From contig JALUYN010000578.1 in assembly GCA_027012915.1 (NCBI GenBank), positions 1 to 7,829 of the forward strand: DNA of 7,829 nt, written 5' to 3'. Made by a program: the position numbers and the translations under genes. This DNA comes from Cellvibrionaceae bacterium (lineage in GTDB: Bacteria; Pseudomonadota; Gammaproteobacteria; Pseudomonadales; Cellvibrionaceae). Below are positions 4,860 through 7,829 of this stretch, in pieces (within the stretch, counting starts at the first letter, position 1; the number at the start of each line of letters is the position of its first letter). Below the pieces are notes generated by a model. The model did not search any database and was not told the origin of the DNA. It saw only the letters and a program-made list of their open reading frames with translations.

Positions 4860-7352
4860 TTAGAACAGTTCTTCCGGTGGTGTCTCGTTGCTGGCTTCTT
4901 CAATCAGCTCGATGGTTTCCTCTGCAAATTCGGGCGTATTTTCCAGGCGGAAGGTTTCGAAGATGGCATCCGGGTTGTTGGGGTGAGCGCGCTTGCCGGT
5001 TTTGGGATCGATGCGCACGGTTATCAGTCCTGGGGGCAGTTCGCGTATCGCTTCTGGTTTGTCTTTGAGGGCCTCGGCCATATACTCGATCCAGATAGGA
5101 AGTGCTGAGGTGCCGCCGTACTCGCGGCGTCCCAAGGCGAAATTCTGGTCGAAACCGAGCCAGGTGGTGGTGACCATGTGAGAGCTATAGCCTGAAAACC
5201 AGGCGTCTTTTGGGCCGTTGGTAGTTCCTGTTTTTCCGGCGAGATCGTTTCTGCCCAGCTGTCGCGCTTTACGCCCGGTGCCCTTTTTAATTACGTCACG
5301 CAACATGTCGTCCATTAGGTAGGCAACTTCGGGGGACAATATTCTTGGTGCCAGCCGTGGCTGTGTTTCCTGTTCAACTTCGTCTAGAGGCTGACTTTCT
5401 TGGGTGGCTTGTGCGTCGACCATTTCAGTAGTTTGATCCTGCTCGTTAGCCGCTTCATTAGAGGCTTCTTCTGCCAGTTCACACTTGCGGCACACGATCA
5501 GAGGGTCGGCTTGATAGACAATATTACCTTCGGCATCTTCGATTCTTTCAACCAGGTAGGGGTCTACCTTAAAACCGCCATTGGCAAAGGGTGTGTAAGC
5601 GCTTGCAACCTCTAGAGGGGTTAGCGCGTGGCTGCCCAGTGACAGGGAAAGGTCTTTGGGTAACTTTTGAGTGTCGAAGCCAAAACGGTCAAGGCTGTCG
5701 ATGGTGTTGTTTATCCCGGTGGTGCGCAACACTCGAATGGACACCAGATTGCGTGATTTATAGAGAGCCTGCCTTAGCCGTGTGGGGCCAAAAAATTTGC
5801 CGCTGGCATTTTCCGGGCGCCAGGTGTCTTCCAGTGAGTTGTCGTTAAAAACAATGGGAGCATCGTTGATAATGCTGGCTGGGGTCAGCCCATGCTCCAG
5901 GGCGGCGGTGTAGATAAAGGGCTTAAAGTTGGAGCCGGGTTGGCGTTCGGCCTGTGTAGCGCGGTTGAAGTGGCTTTGCTTGAAATCAAAACCACCAACA
6001 AGAGAGCGTATGCGGCCGTTGTTCGGGTCAATGGCTACTAGTGCGGCTTGGGCCATTGGGATTTGGCTAAGCTGCCAGTGACCTTCGCTATTGTGAATTA
6101 CTCGGATGATGTCTCCAATATTGAGGAAATCGCTGATGGCTTTTGGTGCTGGGCCACGCTTATTCTCATCAATATACGGGCGAGAGTGTTCAAACCCGGT
6201 TTCCCAGCTGAGGCTGATTTGTTCTCCGTTAATCAGTAGCGCCCTGGCTGCGGATTCGTCGATGTGAATGATCGCGGCAGCTCTTAAATTGCCCAGTGTG
6301 GGGTACTGCTTCAGGCTTTCTTGCCATTCTTCCAGTGGCAATGGGCTATCTGCGTCGGTACTGGTGTAGGTGAGCTGGGCTTCCGGGCCGCGATAGCCAT
6401 GACGTTGATCATAGTTTAGCAGTCCGGATATTACCGCCTGTTGCGCGGTAGCTTGAAGTCGGCTGTCTACAGTGGTGAACACGGAATAGCCATCTGTATA
6501 AGCGGCTTCGCCCAGCAGCTCCAGAGATTTTTGCCGAGCCATTTCAGAGACGTAAGGAGCGTTGAGGGCGAGGTTGGTGCCGTGGTAGCTGGCCGAGACC
6601 GGCGAGCGAATGGCTTCGTTGTGTTGCTCGACGCTGATCATATCCAAAGACAGCATGCGTCCGAGAATCCAGTTGCGGCGTATGATGGCGCGTTCCGGGT
6701 TAATGATGGGATTGAATGCTGAAGGAGCTTTGGGTAAACCAGCGATCATGGCGAGCTGGGGTAGTTCGAGCTCGTTGATGGATTTTCCGTAATAAACCTG
6801 TGATGCAGCCTCAATACCATAGGCGCGATTGCCCAGATAGATTTTGTTGACGTAGAGCTCGAGAATTTCCTGCTTGGAGAGCTCATTCTCGATTTGCAGT
6901 GCCAGTAGAATTTCATTGAACTTGCGGGTGAAAGTTTGCTTGCGGGTCAGAAAAAAGTTTCTGGCCACCTGCATGGTGATGGTGCTGCCTCCGGACTGAA
7001 TGCCGCCGGAGCTCACCAGCTGTGATGCCGCTCGCAGTAGTCCGGCAATGTCGACTCCGCTGTGGCGGTAGAAGCCGTCGTCTTCGGCTGCCAGCAGAGC
7101 GTTGACAAAATCCGTCGGGGTTTCTTCAAAAGTGATGGGTTGACGGCGCTTTTCGCCGAATTCGCCAATCAGCTGGGAATCGCTGGAAAATACCCGCAAA
7201 GGGGTCTGTAATCTAGTTTGACGCAGTGTCTCTACAGCCGGAAGTTTGGGGCTTAAATAGAGGTAAATACTCGAGAATAAGGCCAAAAGGCCAAAAATCG
7301 TGGTTCCACAGAGTATTGCCAGGACTTTCAGGTGAGTTTTTTTAGAGGTCAT
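4860..7352 (-). CDS. mrcA: Penicillin-binding protein 1A, bifunctional peptidoglycan synthase
   Basis: A class A PBP that polymerises lipid II into glycan strands and cross-links the stem peptides at the inner-membrane/periplasm interface; beta-lactams target its transpeptidase. The 830 residues show a cytoplasmic MTSKKTHLK, one membrane anchor (about 9-34), and a GT51 domain with EDDGFYRHSGVD (catalytic Glu90), GGSTITMQVARNFF (121-134), RKFNEILLALQIE (143-155) and the ELYVNKIYLG motif. An ODD/PCB_OB-type region follows at about 315-425. The transpeptidase has SNFK (Ser474 nucleophile, Lys477), SRN (533-535) and KTGT (707-710). An acidic, Gln/Glu-rich segment at about 625-665 follows a CxxC pair (Cys621, Cys624); E. 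coli PBP1a also has a CxxC there. The C-terminus PPEELF resembles the E. coli end AQELF. In E. coli the outer-membrane activator is LpoA. The Shine-Dalgarno is weak (AAAGAAAAA before ATG). The gene converges on maeB and diverges from pilM. Also called ponA in Pseudomonas. Confidence 0.97.
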   Translation of the reverse strand: MTSKKTHLKVLAILCGTTIFGLLALFSSIYLYLSPKLPAVETLRQTRLQTPLRVFSSDSQLIGEFGEKRRQPITFEETPTDFVNALLAAEDDGFYRHSGVDIAGLLRAASQLVSSGGIQSGGSTITMQVARNFFLTRKQTFTRKFNEILLALQIENELSKQEILELYVNKIYLGNRAYGIEAASQVYYGKSINELELPQLAMIAGLPKAPSAFNPIINPERAIIRRNWILGRMLSLDMISVEQHNEAIRSPVSASYHGTNLALNAPYVSEMARQKSLELLGEAAYTDGYSVFTTVDSRLQATAQQAVISGLLNYDQRHGYRGPEAQLTYTSTDADSPLPLEEWQESLKQYPTLGNLRAAAIIHIDESAARALLINGEQISLSWETGFEHSRPYIDENKRGPAPKAISDFLNIGDIIRVIHNSEGHWQLSQIPMAQAALVAIDPNNGRIRSLVGGFDFKQSHFNRATQAERQPGSNFKPFIYTAALEHGLTPASIINDAPIVFNDNSLEDTWRPENASGKFFGPTRLRQALYKSRNLVSIRVLRTTGINNTIDSLDRFGFDTQKLPKDLSLSLGSHALTPLEVASAYTPFANGGFKVDPYLVERIEDAEGNIVYQADPLIVCRKCELAEEASNEAANEQDQTTEMVDAQATQESQPLDEVEQETQPRLAPRILSPEVAYLMDDMLRDVIKKGTGRKARQLGRNDLAGKTGTTNGPKDAWFSGYSSHMVTTTWLGFDQNFALGRREYGGTSALPIWIEYMAEALKDKPEAIRELPPGLITVRIDPKTGKRAHPNNPDAIFETFRLENTPEFAEETIELIEEASNETPPEELF

Positions 7353-7402
7353 TTTTTCTTTTGAATTAATGGCTTAGGGGCCTTAAGAGATGAATGCGTC
7401 AC

Positions 7403-7408
7403 AGTATA
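7403..7408 (-). promoter_or_regulatory. Candidate -10 element of the mrcA promoter
   Basis: On the minus strand TATACT (7408 down to 7403) matches five of six -10 consensus positions, 50 bases before the mrcA ATG. No good -35 is found 16-18 bases upstream (TATGTA at 7431-7426 is the 17-base option), so recognition may depend on other contacts or the site may be chance. A run of eight T's (plus strand 7413-7420) lies in the spacer. Confidence 0.35.
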
Positions 7409-7442
7409 AGTGTTTTTTTTGTGATTACATACGGGCTGCAAG

Positions 7443-7470
7443 TTGCAGGTTCAAGTTAAAGTGCTATAAC
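7443..7470 (+). promoter_or_regulatory. Extended -10 promoter of pilM operon
   Basis: TTGCAG (7443-7448) and TATAAC (7465-7470) are separated by 16 bases, and TGC (7462-7464) supplies an extended -10 TGn. Transcription would start near 7477, about 30 bases before the pilM ATG. Five of six -10 bases and four of six -35 bases match the sigma-70 consensus. This is the best promoter in the mrcA-pilM gap. Confidence 0.6.
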
Positions 7471-7485
7471 ATAAAGTGCACCTAA

Positions 7486-7829
<344 letters not shown>

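Noticed and set aside
7373..7387. Near-palindrome CTTAGGGGCCTTAAG in the mrcA leader
   Set aside because: One arm pair mismatches, it is short, and it matches no operator I recognise.
7399..7424. TCACA and TGTGA half-sites in the mrcA-pilM gap as a CRP/Vfr site
   Set aside because: The order and spacing are wrong: CRP-type sites read TGTGA-N6-TCACA, while here the halves are reversed and 16 bases apart.

Overview
The window looks like core chromosome of a gammaproteobacterium from the Pseudomonas/Cellvibrio side of the class. The gene order priA < > rpmE > thermonuclease-like gene > malic enzyme > < mrcA < > pilM matches, as I remember it, the order around these genes in Pseudomonas. The PilM, PriA and PBP1a sequences read like that lineage, and base composition is moderate (roughly 50-55% GC by eye). 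The exact genus cannot be fixed from the sequence. I see no mobile element, CRISPR array, tRNA, rRNA or phage gene.

Left part (1-2028, minus strand): most of priA, the replication-restart helicase, cut at its C-terminal end by the window edge. It diverges from rpmE (2214-2429, plus strand), which encodes zinc-binding ribosomal protein bL31. rpmE has a good extended -10 promoter, a structured 5' leader, and a strong intrinsic terminator just after the gene. The next gene, a secreted staphylococcal-nuclease-like protein (about 2434-3297), appears to start inside that terminator region, so the terminator hairpin lies within its signal-peptide codons.

Middle part (3298-4859): a 175-bp gap holds a perfect 17-bp palindrome resembling a Fur box and a plausible promoter for the short, single-module malic enzyme (3473-4738, maeB-type). 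A symmetrical A-stem-T terminator (4748-4781) separates maeB from the converging mrcA. A second long inverted repeat sits directly after the mrcA stop codon.

Right part (4860-7829): mrcA (PBP1a, bifunctional peptidoglycan glycosyltransferase/transpeptidase, minus strand) diverges from pilM, whose first 107 codons are present. pilM begins the type IV pilus inner-membrane alignment operon (pilMNOPQ), which should continue past the right edge. The 154-bp gap between them carries a convincing pilM promoter and a weaker mrcA promoter.

The genes serve separate core functions: replication restart, translation, an exported nuclease, carbon metabolism (malate to pyruvate), wall synthesis and pilus assembly. 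I found no new multi-gene system. The points most worth a second look are regulatory: the terminator buried in the nuclease signal sequence, the rpmE leader, the Fur-like palindrome, and the hairpin at the mrcA 3' end.
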